From assembly GCF_037893015.1 (NCBI RefSeq), contig NC_133665.1:193622146-193686145 (forward strand): a DNA stretch of 64,000 bases. Reading direction: 5' to 3'. The stretch is from Macrotis lagotis. Its lineage: Eukaryota; Chordata; Mammalia; Peramelemorphia; Peramelidae. The notes beneath the pieces are model-generated. The model was not told the origin of the DNA. It did no database searches and saw only the letters and a program-made list of their open reading frames with translations. Both the position numbers and the translations under genes were made by a program. Shown here in pieces: positions 22,601 through 32,940 of this stretch (its first letter is position 1; the number at the start of each line of letters is the position of its first letter).

Positions 22601-23362
22601 TTTTTGTACATCATCCTGTTGGGCATGACCTTCCGACTCCATGAGGGGAAATCAACCAATGCCAAGGAATTTCCCCCTCCACAGAGTATTACAGGGCATA
22701 TCCCATTCATTCTCCATGATCAAGAATTACTGATTAGCCTTATGAAGATTTTAGTCATTTTATTAATAGGCTCAGTACATTATTAATAAAAGGATGGGCA
22801 TTTGAATGTTTCTCTCAGACCAAAAAGAGTCATGGTAGAAGACTCACAGTTTACATATTCTTCAAAGAGCAGGTATTTCATGAGGGGCTGCGAGTGACAT
22901 CATGTCACTCTTGGGACTTGAGAAACCATCTCTTTCCTCAGACCACCCCCAAACTGGGGCTATCTAAAGAAAAAGATCTATTTCTATTCAAGCTTGAGGA
23001 GAACACAATAAATTACTTGTAAGGCCAGGTAGGCTCTCCAAGAGTGAAGAGAATTAATTCAGTCTCATTATCAGTAATATCCCTCAAGAGACTGAATTTA
23101 AATCAGGACTTTGAAAGGGGGGAAACTCTGAATTTCATGGAAGACAACAGTGACTTAAACTTAAACTAACTTAAAAGAATATAATAAATCCAACCCATTA
23201 TTTTCCAAACTATTCTTATCTTTAATCTTTTATCTTTATTTATCAATCAATCAATCTATCTATATATGAAACTGGAATTCAGACATTATTTTAAAGTTGC
23301 TGGAGGGGAATATCGGGAAAGTTCTGCTTTATACTGCCATCTTAGCTCTGAATCTGACTAGA

Positions 23363-23365
<3 letters not shown>
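22601..23365. other. Unassigned intergenic stretch
   Basis: No gene or clear repeat. Short AT-rich stretches occur near 23220-23270. Confidence 0.45.

Positions 23366-23417
<52 letters not shown>
23366..23417 (+). repeat. (GT)n microsatellite
   Basis: About 26 GT units abutting the 3' terminus of the antisense L1 tail. Confidence 0.97.
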
Positions 23418-23420
<3 letters not shown>

Positions 23421-24440
23421 AATGTCTTTATTTGGTATTTTATTTTTTCCCCAATTACAATAAAAACAATTTTTAACATTTGATTTTAAAACTTTGAGAT
23501 CAAAATTCTCTCCCTCCCTTCCTCCCAACCCACCCCCCTCCATTGAGAAAGCAAGCAATTTGATGTAGGTTATAAATGTGTAGTCATGCAAAGCATTTCC
23601 ATAATATTCATATTATGAATGAAAACAAGAATACCTCTCCCCTCAAAAAAAAACTTCAAGAAAAATAAAGTAAAAGAAATGCTCCAATATGCATTCTGAA
23701 TACTATCAGCTCTTTCTCTAAGGATGTCCTTCAGAGTTGTCTTGGGTGATTGTACTACTGAGAAAAGCTAAATCATTCACAGCTGATTATTTTATAATAC
23801 TGCTGTTAGTATGCATTAGCTCATGTAAGTCCTTCCAAGTCTTTCTGAGACCATCCTGCTCATCATTTCTTATAGCATAACAGCATTCCATCATGATCAC
23901 ATAATTTGTTCAGCCATTCCCCAGCTGATTGGCATCCCCTCAATTTCTAATTCCTTGACATCAGAAAAGAGCTGTCAGAAATATCCTTGTACATATAGGT
24001 GCTTTTTCCTTTTGTTTTCCTTCTCTTTTGGGATACAGACCTAGTTGTGGCTTAGCTAGGTCAAAGGATAGGCATGGTTTTATAGCCCTTTGGGCATAAT
24101 TCCAAATTATTCTACAGAATGGTTGAATCAGTTCACAACTCTACCAACAGTGCATTAATGACTCATTTTCCCTACTTCTCCAACATTTGTCATTTTCCTT
24201 TTCTGTTCTATTTATCAATCTGCAAGATATAATGTAATACCTCAGAAGTATTTTAATTTTCATTATTCCAATATATATTTAGTTAGAACAATTTTTTAAA
24301 TATGGTCATAGATAGCATTGATAACCTCATCTTAAAACTGCTCATTTATCAATTGAGGAATGGCTCTTGTTTTTTTTTATAAATTTGACTCAATTCTCTA
24401 TGTTTGAGAAATGAGACCTTTATTAGAGAAGCTTGCTTCA
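23418..24440 (-). mobile_element. L1 3' region, antisense
   Basis: On the minus strand it runs from 'ttctctaataaaggtctcat' through the '...cccaaagggctataaaacc' block, 'gaatggctgaacaaattatg' and 'aagaaatgatgagcaggatgg' to the terminal 'aaaataaaataccaaataaag'. It gives the best in-window reference for the L1 tail. Confidence 0.75.
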
Positions 24441-25059
24441 AATTTTCTTCATAATTGCTATTGTACAATACTATAATATTTTCCTTCATTCTATTACCCT
24501 TCTCCCTCATTTATTCTATTCTCTCTCCTCTTTCATTCTGTCCTTCCTCAAAAGTGTTTTACTTTGACTACTCCCTCCTCCAATCTGCCCTCCCTTCTGT
24601 CACTATCACTTCCTATCCCCTTCCCCTCCTACTTTCCTTTAGGTTAAGACAGATTTATATACTCAATTGAGTGCATATATGAATGGCCTCTTTAAGCCAA
24701 ATCTGAAGAGAGTAAAGTTCATTCACTTCCCCTCACTCCCCCCACCACTCTACTATAAAAGCTTTATCTTTCCTTTTATATGAGATAATTACTCCATTTT
24801 ACCTTTCCCTTTCCCTTTCTCCCAGTATATTCCTCTCTCACGCCTTAATTTTTTTAACCCTTCATGCTGAACTCACACCTGTGCCCTCTCTTTCTACATA
24901 TATGTTCCCTCTAATTATTCTGATGAGAAACTTCATATGAGTTATCAGTGACATCTTCTAAGATAGGAATATATATATATATATAGTTCAGCATCATCAA
25001 GTCCTTTATGATATTCCTTTCCTTTTTACCTTTTTCTATTCCACTCAATTTTCATATTT

Positions 25060-25209
25060 TTTTTTAGATTTTGGCAAGGCAAATGGGGTTAAGTGGCTTG
25101 CCCAAGGCCACACAGCTAGATAATTATTAAGTGTCTGAGACCGGATTTGAACCCAGGTACTCCTGACTCCAGGGCTGGTGCTTTATCCACTGCACCACCT
25201 AGCTGCCCC
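25060..25209 (-). mobile_element. MAR1/WSINE-type SINE nested in HAL1-like element
   Basis: Perfect 14-bp duplication caattttcatattt at 25046-25059 and 25210-25223. Confidence 0.95.
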
Positions 25210-25569
25210 CAATTTTCATATTTAAAGATCAAATTTTCTTTTCAGCTCTAGTCTTTTCATCATGAAAGTTTGAAAGTCATCTATTCCTCTAAAAAAGTAT
25301 ACTCAGTTTTGCTGGATGATTGATTCTTGGTTGTAATCCAAATTCTTTCGCCTTCTGGAATATCAGATTCCAAATCCTTTAATATATAAGCTGTTAAATT
25401 TTGTGTTATCCTAACTGTGGCTCCACAATACTTGGATTGTTTCTTTCTGGCTGCTTGCAATATTTTCTCCTTGACCTAGGAGTTCTAGAATTTGGTTTTA
25501 GTAATTCTGTGAGTTTTCATTTTAGAATCTTTTCCAGGATATAATTGGTGGATTCTCTCAATTTTTTTT

Positions 25570-25729
25570 TCTTTTCTTTTCTTTTTGTTTTTTTGCAAGG
25601 CAATTGGGTTAAGTGACTTGTCCAAAGCCACAAAACTAAGAAATTATGAAGTATAAGAGGATAAATTTGAACTCAGGTCTTCCTCACTCCAGGGCCCGTG
25701 CTCTATCCACAGATCCACCAAGGTGCCCC
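25570..25729 (-). mobile_element. MAR1/WSINE-type SINE, diverged
   Basis: Reverse copy with many substitutions ('gaagtataagaggataaattt' in the body), older than its neighbours. A T/C-rich tract leads in. Confidence 0.88.
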
Positions 25730-25956
25730 AATAATTTCTTGAAAGATAATGTCTAGGCTCTCTTTTTGATCATGGTTTTTAGGTAGTTCAGAGTTTTATC
25801 TCTCCTGGATCAATTTTCCAGGGCAGTAGTTTTTCCATTGTCTTGTATTTTCTCATTCTTTTGGTTTTGTTCTATGTTTCTTGATTTCTCATAAAGTCAT
25901 TAGCTTCCATTTTCTCAATTCAGATTTTTAAGGAATTATTTTCTTTAGTGAGCTTT

Positions 25957-26108
25957 TTTTTTTTTAGGTTTTTACAAGGCAATAGGGTTAGGTGGCTTAC
26001 CCAAGGCCACACAACTAGGCAATTATTAAGTGTCTGAGACTGGATTTGAACTCAGGTACACCTGACTCCAGGGTTGGTGCTCTATCCACTGCGCCACCTA
26101 GCCACCCC
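25957..26108 (-). mobile_element. MAR1/WSINE-type SINE nested in HAL1-like element
   Basis: Flanked by agtgagcttt at 25947-25956 and 26109-26118. Confidence 0.93.
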
Positions 26109-26237
26109 AGTGAGCTTTGTTACCTCCTTTCCCCTTTTGTCTAATTCTTTTAAATGCATTCTCCTCAATTGGCTTTTTGGACCTCTTTTCATATTTAGTG
26201 TAATTTGGTTTTTAAAGTTTTATTTTCCTCAGTATTG

Positions 26238-26239
<2 letters not shown>

Positions 26240-26289
<50 letters not shown>
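26240..26289 (+). repeat. (TG)n microsatellite
   Basis: About 25 TG units inside the antisense HAL1-like element. Confidence 0.97.
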
Positions 26290-26291
<2 letters not shown>

Positions 26292-27430
26292 TTTATCAAG
26301 CTATAGATATTTTTCATGATTTTCTTGCATCACTCTCATTTCTTTTCCCATTTTTTCTCTCTACCTCTCTTACTTGATTTTCAAAATCCTTTTTGTCCTC
26401 TTGAATGGCCTGAGATCAAGTCATATTTTCTTTGGATGCAGGTCCTTTGACATTGCTATCTTCTTTTGAATGTGTATTTTGAATTTCCTTTTCACCATAG
26501 TAACTTTCTATGGTCAGATTTTCTTTTTCTATTTGTTCATTTTCCCAGTCTAAATTTTGATTTTAATTCCTTCTCAAAGTAGGGATCTGCTTTCAGATTG
26601 GAAGGTACACTGTCCCAAGCTTCTGGGAATTTTGCACAGAGATACTTCTGGGGATCTATAAGTTTTCAATTCTTTCAAGGTAATATTAGCTAAGGAGAGG
26701 TATTTACTACTCCCCTGGTCTATGCTCTGCTCTATGAACAATTACCTTTCTTCTGCCCTGAAACTAAGAGGAGAATCCCCTCTCCACTGTGACCCAAGCT
26801 CTGATGTGCTTCTGCTTCTTCTTGCCCTGAAAATGCTAACCAGGGTTATGGCCAGGTTCTGCATATGGGCAAAACAACAAAGTTCTGCCTCAGTGCTAGC
26901 AAAGAAACTCCTGTGATCTTCTGTTGACTTATTGTTGGACCCCCTTACTGTCAGTGGGCTGAGTGCTATGAAAGACAATGCAGCTGCTGCCCACTGTTTA
27001 TTCAATGGCTCCCAAGACTGGTTCACCTGGTTTGCTGGGGCTGAGATCATGCTGGCTTGGCATGGGCTGGACTGTTGGCTATTCTCAGCTCAATGCAACA
27101 GATCTTTCCTGCTGACCTTCTAAGTTGTCTTGGGTGTCTGTGGCTCAGAGGTCTGCTGCCACTGATTCAGTCACTCCCAGGTCTGGGGCCAGGGTTGGCT
27201 GGCACTACCTACTGTAGAATGCTCCTCTTTCACCTTGGTAACAACCAATCTTTCCTGCTCACTTTCCAAATCATCTTGGACTGGAAAATTGTTTCACTCT
27301 GTTGTTTTGTGGGTTCTGCTGTTCTGCAGTTTGCCTAGCATCATTATTTACAGTTTTTTTGGAGGGGTTTGGGGGAAAGCTCAGGGGGAGTCCTTTCCTT
27401 ACTTTGCCATGTGGCTCTACCCCAGATGTG

Positions 27431-27956
27431 TCTTAGAAAAAAATCTAGATGTGTGCACTCATCCACTTTTGAAAGTGGAGAACAAGGAATATTAACATCT
27501 ATTCACTGAAATAAATAGTAAATTATACTCTTTGAATGGTCAAAGAATGTAAAGGAGGAAGGATTTGACTCCTCTTCAGCCTCCTCACTTGTTGATGAAG
27601 CCTGAGAAAGTAAAGAGTTAATAACAAAGGTAGTGAGTGGCTAGGGTGTTAAGAGGTGCTAAGGCTGGGTGATCACTTTTCAAAGTGTGCACACTTTCCC
27701 TTGGATAAGCAGACAGGCCTTTGAAAGGGATAGAAAGAGCTGAACTCTGAGAGCATCTGGAGTTTGACAAGAGTCCAGGATTCCTCAGGATTCCTTTTGT
27801 GCCTCATCTCCTTTTTTCTTTTTCTTCTATTTTTTATGACAAAAAGTTTTATCTGCAGACAGATCAAACAGCTTGTGCAAGGGCAGAGTGGTTCTTTCTC
27901 CTTCTTTTCCGGTGGGAAGTAGCCTTGTAGCCTTGAAAGGGACCTATTAACCCAAG
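27431..27956. other. Unassigned stretch before the PRPF38A retrocopy
   Basis: No recognised repeat. The last part may be 5' UTR of the retrocopy, but this could not be verified. Confidence 0.4.
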
Positions 27957-28740
27957 ATGACTAACTGCCCGGGAAAGGATGCTCATAGTATCCAGGGCAG
28001 TAGCACACAGGACTTGATGGAAAAGATCATTCGGACTCAAATTTATGAGTCTAAGAACTGGAAGGAGGACTGTTCTGGGCTCACAGTTGACCTTGTCATG
28101 GACAAAGCCCTAAAACTGAGGGGTGTGGGGGGTGTCCATGCAGATCCAACCAGAGGAAGACATCATAGCTGAATTCATTAAAGATGAAGATCTCAGGTGT
28201 GTCGGTCCATTGGGAGCCACCGCCATGGACTGTTACGAGCGTCTGGAACCTCTAGGCCATGATTACTGGACAGTTCAGAGCCAAAATCTGGATGGAGACT
28301 TGGAACTGATGCACGTGGATGGGTTTGTCTATGAACCACTACAGATACAGCATCCTGCTGGGCTTCCAGAAGCCACTGGGGCTGGGAGGAGCTGGAGGAT
28401 GGGAAATCCAAGGAGGAGAAGGGGACCACAACCTGCTGGGGAGGAGTCCCTCCCTGGATCCCTGCAGGGCAGGCTTCAGGGACCTGGAGGAGCCCAGACG
28501 CCAGCTAAAGCCTTCTACAGGCTACAACAAGGAGATCACCATCCTGCAACAGAGGGAGACACTGTGGCAAGATCCCAAGGCACCACCCGGGGGATCCCCA
28601 GCACCAAGAGGATTCCCCAGCAAGAAGCAGGTCCCCAGCTTGGAGCCACAATCTGATCAAAGCCGCCCAGCCATCCCTGGAGCCAAAGACACATAAGCTA
28701 TTCAAAGACCCCTGAAACATCAAAGAAAAGCCATATGAGT
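27957..28740 (+). pseudogene. PRPF38A: Processed pseudogene of PRPF38A (pre-mRNA splicing factor 38A)
   Basis: PRPF38A is a component of the spliceosomal B complex with an N-terminal PRP38 domain and a C-terminal RS-rich tail. The intronless copy starts at an ATG and shows, in order, KDAHSIQGSSTQDLMEKIIR, IYESKNWKEDCSGLT, then after a frame change MQIQPEEDIIAEFIKDEDL, DCYERLEPL and ELMHVDGF. Further frame changes bring FRDLEEPRRQ (about 28467) and, near the end, SYSKTPETSKKSH (about 28697-28735). Relative to the parent as I recall it, about 16 codons after VGGV and about 7 codons before TAMDCY are missing. The RS dipeptides of the tail are largely lost. No long poly(A) remnant or clear target-site duplication is visible, so the copy is old. 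The open frames it contains (for example 28123-28656) mix parental and non-parental frames. Confidence 0.88.
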
Positions 28741-28839
28741 CTTGCCATTAAAAGGAGTAATGGAATCAAATAGAAGTCAGGCTTGCAAAGGTGCCTTCAA
28801 GCATCTTTGGCAGTTCTTTCCTGCCTTGATTTCTTTTTT

Positions 28840-28984
28840 CGTTCTTTTTTCTTTCTTTTTTTTTTGCAAGGCAATGGGGTTAAGTGACTTATTCAAGATC
28901 ACACAGCTAGGTAATTGTGTGAACTGGATTTGAACTCAGGTCCTCCTGAGGTGCTCTATCCATTGCCCAGCCTAGCTTACCCCA
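28840..28984 (-). mobile_element. MAR1/WSINE-type SINE, internally shortened
   Basis: Reverse copy missing parts of the body ('aggtaattgtgtgaactgga' joins directly) and of the head ('tcctgaggtgctctatcc'). Confidence 0.86.
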
Positions 28985-29198
28985 CCCCTACCCCAGTTTT
29001 CAATGCTTTTTCTCAAACTGAAAAACAGAATAGCTTTACTTAAGATTTTTGTGATTGTGGAGACTGACTTTGAATTCTTCCCCATTTGTCTAGTGGGAAG
29101 AATGGAATGTTTCAACTTAAAGTCCTCTGTTACTCCTTTTGTGCCTCATTTCATTTTAAAAAATTATTTAAGATTTGCAGGCTTTAAACCATGATCCA

Positions 29199-29360
29199 AG
29201 GAGCAGCTAGGTGGTGCAGTGGATAGAGCAGTGGCCCTGGAATCAGGAGGACCTGAGTGCAAATGGGACCTCAAACACTTCATAATTACCTAGCTGTGTG
29301 GCCTTGGGCAAGTCACTTAACCCCATTGTCTTGCAAAAACCTAAATAAAATAAAATAAAA
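29199..29360 (+). mobile_element. MAR1/WSINE-type SINE
   Basis: Flanked by aaaccatgatcca (29186-29198) and gaaccatgatcca (29362-29374). Tail (AAAAT)n. Confidence 0.94.
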
Positions 29361-29399
29361 TGAACCATGATCCACTGTAGGTTTCAGTGTCACAACCCC

Positions 29400-30520
29400 T
29401 TGGTTCAGCAACTTTGTTGTTATCGTACTGCTTGACTCTTTTGAGACAACAGGTCAACCTCTTCTTGCTGGGCACAAATTGAGTTTGAATTCTGGCTGGG
29501 AAACTGATTTTTTGGCAGAAATTTGGTAGAAAAATTTGCCTCTATTTCCTCAACTCCATAAGATTGGGGAGGTTGTACTTGATATAGCATCTCTAGGGTC
29601 CTTTCTATTTTAACTTCCTCTGTATGATACAAAGTCTTGTCGTTCAGCAATCCAAATTTTGACTTTTGATTCCTCCAGGCTAGCATTTCACATGATGTGT
29701 TCTGCACATAAATTAAATAAAGTGACACTATACAATCTTATATTCCTTTCTCAATCTTAAACCAAGAAGTTGTTCCATATTGGGTTCCTATTTGCTTCTT
29801 GACCATTAAAATACAGGTTCCTTGGGAGACAAAGAAGATGATCTGGTCCTTCCATCTCTTTGAGGACTTAACTATATTTTGTTGTGATCCACACAGGATT
29901 TTGGTGAGGTCAATGAAGCCCAAGTGGATTATTTTTCTGGAATTTCCTTGCTTTTTCCATAATCCAGGCAATGTTAGCAATTTGGTCTTTTATTCCACTG
30001 ATGCTTCAAAAATCAGTCTGCCCTTCTGGTAATTCTTGGGTGACATATTGCTGGTCTAGTTTGTGGAATCTTAAACACAACCTTGCTAGTGTGGGAAATG
30101 AATACCATGTCAAGAAATGAGCATGCCTTGCTATTGCCCTTCTCTAGGCCTGGGACACAAACTGAGCTTTTCCGATGCAATGACCACTGTTGAGCTTTCT
30201 AAATTTTCTGGTAACTGAGTGCAGCACTTTAACAGTAGCTTCTCTTAGGTTTTATAGTTTTCAGTAATCCAATCTTACCATTTCAGCAGCAGGATGAGGG
30301 CTTTGGGCAGAGATGACAAGATCACCAAAGACTTCAAGGCTTGCCAGAATAGTAAAAGAATGGCATGCAACTGTAGTGCTAAAGTTCATTCTTTCAATTC
30401 TGTTTCATAGAGTGCATTAGCACCTGTCCTATGCAGGGTTCCACACAGGAAGGAGTCATTTTTCCATCCTCAGGGTGCTCAACCCTCTAGTTGGACACAC
30501 TCCTGTGTCCAAGAATTACA
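29400..30520 (-). mobile_element. RTE/BovB-like non-LTR retrotransposon, reverse-transcriptase remnant
   Basis: Minus-strand reading in shifting frames gives, from right to left in the window, QQWSLHRKSSVCVPGLEKGN, then FISHTSKVVFKI, then DQIANIAWIMEKARKFQKN (about 29960), then GFIDLTKILC with VDHNKI, then DQIIFFVSQGTCILM, then QYGTTSWFKIEKGI and LYLIYVQNTSCEMLAWRNQK (about 29660-29730). This is the fingers-palm order of RTE-clade reverse transcriptases: an IxxSN/ISHASK-type block, the FIDxxKAFDxVDH catalytic motif, and the GTTxWFxIxKG(V/I)RQGCILSPxLFNLYxEYIMR block. Here the RQGC and YADD catalytic parts are missing or mutated. Several stops make it inactive. Confidence 0.75.
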
Positions 30521-30798
30521 AAGTACTTGGTCTAGTCCCAGGGTGGGAGCAAGTCAGTTGTTCTGGGTACACAGGATGAACCTCCAGAGTGGACCACTTG
30601 TGTTACACATGTACAACCAGTGATGTTTCTACAGCCAAGGCAAGAGCAGAAATTTCATTTGGTGTCCTCTGGGTGGGGGAGGGGGAAAGGAAAGGAATGA
30701 TTATTCCGATAGGAAGACATTGCACTCTGTATCTCCTCTTCCCATTGAGTCTATGTGTATATCTTGGAAAGAGATGCCCAAGTTTATATGCTATTCTT

Positions 30799-30952
30799 TT
30801 TTTTTTTAGATTTTTTTTCAAGGCAATAGGCTTAAGTGGCTTGCCCAAGGCCACATGGCTAGGTAATTATTAACTATCTGAGGTCGAATTTGAACCCAGG
30901 TACTCCTGACTCCAAGGCTGGTGCTCTATTCACTGCACCACCTAGCCACCCC
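30799..30952 (-). mobile_element. MAR1/WSINE-type SINE
   Basis: Perfect 15-bp duplication ttatatgctattctt at 30784-30798 and 30953-30967. Confidence 0.95.
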
Positions 30953-30974
30953 TTATATGCTATTCTTACTATGC

Positions 30975-31165
30975 TTTTTTGAAAAATATTTTTTCCCAAA
31001 CTACATGCAACAGAAGTTTTCAACAATCATTTTTTGAATTTTACATCTTTTCTCCCTGCTCCCCTGACAGAAAGCAATCTAATATCTACTTGATTATCTG
31101 TGCTACATAGATCCATATTAATCATATTGTGAAAGAAGAATCAAAATAGAAGAAAAATTAGAAAA
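30975..31165 (-). mobile_element. L1 extreme 3' end, antisense
   Basis: 'cccaaactacatgcaacagaagttttcaac', 'agaaagcaatctaatat', 'catattgtgaaagaagaatc' follow the layout seen again at 50105, 51390, 56925 and 57940. Confidence 0.65.
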
Positions 31166-31293
31166 AATGACATAATATATAAGGTGACTTTTAAAAATTG
31201 AAGTTGCTTTACTGGGTTTTAATAAAGGTCTTTGCTAAGAGCCAATTGTATATAAGTAACCTGAAAGGTTCTGTATCTGGAGAGCAGACAGTT

Positions 31294-31450
31294 ATTTTTT
31301 TAAGGTTTTTTTTAAATAAAGTAATGGAGTTAAGTGATTTGCCCAAGGTCACACAGCTAGGTAATTATGAAATGTCTGAGGTCGGCTCTGAACTCAGGTT
31401 CTCCTGACTCCAGGGCCGGTGCTCTAGCCACTGGGCCACCTAGCTGCCCT
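31294..31450 (-). mobile_element. MAR1/WSINE-type SINE
   Basis: Complete reverse copy ending 'gccacctagctgccctgag'. The target-site duplication is unclear. Confidence 0.9.
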
Positions 31451-31559
31451 GAGAGGACAACTTTAAGAAAGCCCCTGGCTAATCATAGATCCATAGCATG
31501 TTTCTTGAGAAGCTACCAAGTATAGGTTTGACAAGTAAACTTAACATGTTCAAATCTTC

Positions 31560-31925
31560 CTCTCTTCCTAACTTCCCTATTACTCTCCATGGCCTAACCT
31601 CCCAGGAACCCAGGTCCATAGCCCAGATGTCATCCCTAATTCCTTAATTGTTCCATTCCCACTCCTTCTCCAGGCCCAAATTTAATCAGTGGACAAGTCC
31701 TTTGGTTTCTTTTGTCATCAAATCCATTGTATTCAAACCCCTTCTCTCCTTTGACATCATTACCCTGTGATGCAGACCCTCTTGGACTACAGGAGGAGTT
31801 GGTCTCCCTGGCTTAAATCTTTCCACATTCCAATCCATTATCCAGGAAGTTGCAAACTAATCATCTTAAAATGCAAATCGGACCCACACCACTCCTATTC
31901 AATAAACTCAGGGGGGGTCAAATCT
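31560..31925 (+). repeat. L2 3' region
   Basis: Layout of LINE-2: 'cccaaatttaatcagtggacaagtcc', 'ctccctggcttaaatctttccacattccaatccatt', 'agttgcaaactaatcatcttaaaatgcaaatcggaccc'. A similar downstream piece is at 60265-60740. Confidence 0.55.
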
Positions 31926-32520
31926 TGCACCAGAGCTTGGGGTTTCCTTTGCCAGTAATGAAAAACAATGATCAGAAGTATGCTTGACTAGGATTCTCTC
32001 TTTCTCAGGAAAGCAGAGTGACCTCCAGGCCCAATTTTCTGCTTCCTTTCCTGGTGGTAGGAATGAAAGTCTCCTTGGAAAAGGGAGAAGGGAGGAGGGA
32101 GCAAGAAGTTCCTTTTAAGCCAGACAGCAATTCCCCCATTCTGTAGCCAGGGTGGTGAGTATGGCATCGTGGCACACTTGAGTCCTCCATACAACTATTA
32201 CCGAAACAGTGACCAACCATGTGTCCACAGCACCTATGATGAACTGACTCCTAACAGATAGACTCCCTTTGATTTGGAGTGTGGAAAGACAAACATTTTT
32301 GGACATGGGATTTACTTTTTCCTTAACTATGATCACTGTTACAAAGATTTGTTGCTGGGGTTTATTTTTAATTGGGTGACTATCAAGTTGAAACAAAAAA
32401 GAAAAAGAAAAAAGAAGGGAGATCTTTAGACCATTTAAAAGTTATATAATTTTTTTCAGTTAATGAAATTTTTATCTTCTCTTCTTCCCACTTCCTCCCT
32501 CCCACACTAAAACATTTTTT
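31926..32520. other. Unassigned stretch
   Basis: No gene recognised. 32435-32520 (cttcccacttcctccctccc...) may be a short L1 tail fragment. Confidence 0.4.
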
Positions 32521-32536
32521 AAATATACACAGATGG

Positions 32537-32669
32537 GGAGGGCAGCTAGGTGGTACAGTGAACCCTGTAGTCAGGAGGACCTGAGTTCAAATATGACCTC
32601 AGACAATGCCTTAGCTGTGTGACCTTGTACAAGTCACTTAACCCCATTACTTTGCCAAAAACAAACAAA
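32537..32669 (+). mobile_element. MAR1/WSINE-type SINE, head internally deleted
   Basis: 'gctaggtggtacagtgaaccctgtagtcagg' lacks the 'gatagagcaccggccctgga' part. Flanked by aaatatacacagatgg-like sequence on both sides. Confidence 0.9.
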
Positions 32670-32758
32670 AAATACATAGATGGATTGTTGTTATTCATTC
32701 TTCAATCTCAAGGCCAAGACAGCAGGGAAGTGATACCTTGATAAGCAAATGAATTGGA

Positions 32759-32773
32759 TTGGGGGGGGGGGGG
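32759..32773 (+). repeat. Poly-G run
   Basis: Thirteen or more consecutive G bases; length is prone to sequencing error. Confidence 0.9.
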
Positions 32774-32845
32774 TATGCTAACAATCTCACTTTCTCCTCT
32801 TCAGTCGTCTGGGCTCAGTGGCCAGATAGGAATCGGAATGATTGG

Positions 32846-32940
32846 ATGTGAGGGTTAAATGGCTTGCCCAAGGTCATACAACTGGTGTTAAGTGTCTGAG
32901 GCTGAATTTTAAAACTGGTACTCCTGACTCCAGGGTACAG
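32846..32940 (-). mobile_element. MAR1/WSINE-type SINE fragment
   Basis: Central body only ('ggcttgcccaaggtcataca' to 'ctcctgactccagggt'); both ends are missing. Confidence 0.8.

Larger units (their letters stand above)
24441..27430 (-). mobile_element. HAL1-like element, antisense, with nested SINEs
   Basis: The minus strand begins at about 27430 with 'agccacatggcaaagtaaggaaaggac', the same 5' UTR type as at 2766. It passes through 'gaaaatctgaccatagaaagttac' (about 26510), homologous to the ORF1 entry of the other copy near 3410, and ends with the shared purine-rich 3' UTR at 24450-24980. ORF1 is present only as broken pieces and no ORF2 text is seen. Three SINEs (25060, 25570, 25957) and a (TG)n run (26240) interrupt it. 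At its 3' side it joins an L1-type tail (23418-24440) instead of the short tail of the copy at 2766-5640. Confidence 0.65.

Noticed and set aside
23366-23417. CRISPR-like or functional tandem array
   Set aside because: Simple GT dinucleotide repeat; this is animal nuclear DNA with no array of direct repeats and spacers.
28123-28656. 177-codon open frame as a gene
   Set aside because: It is a frameshifted part of the PRPF38A retrocopy, with the second half out of the parental frame.
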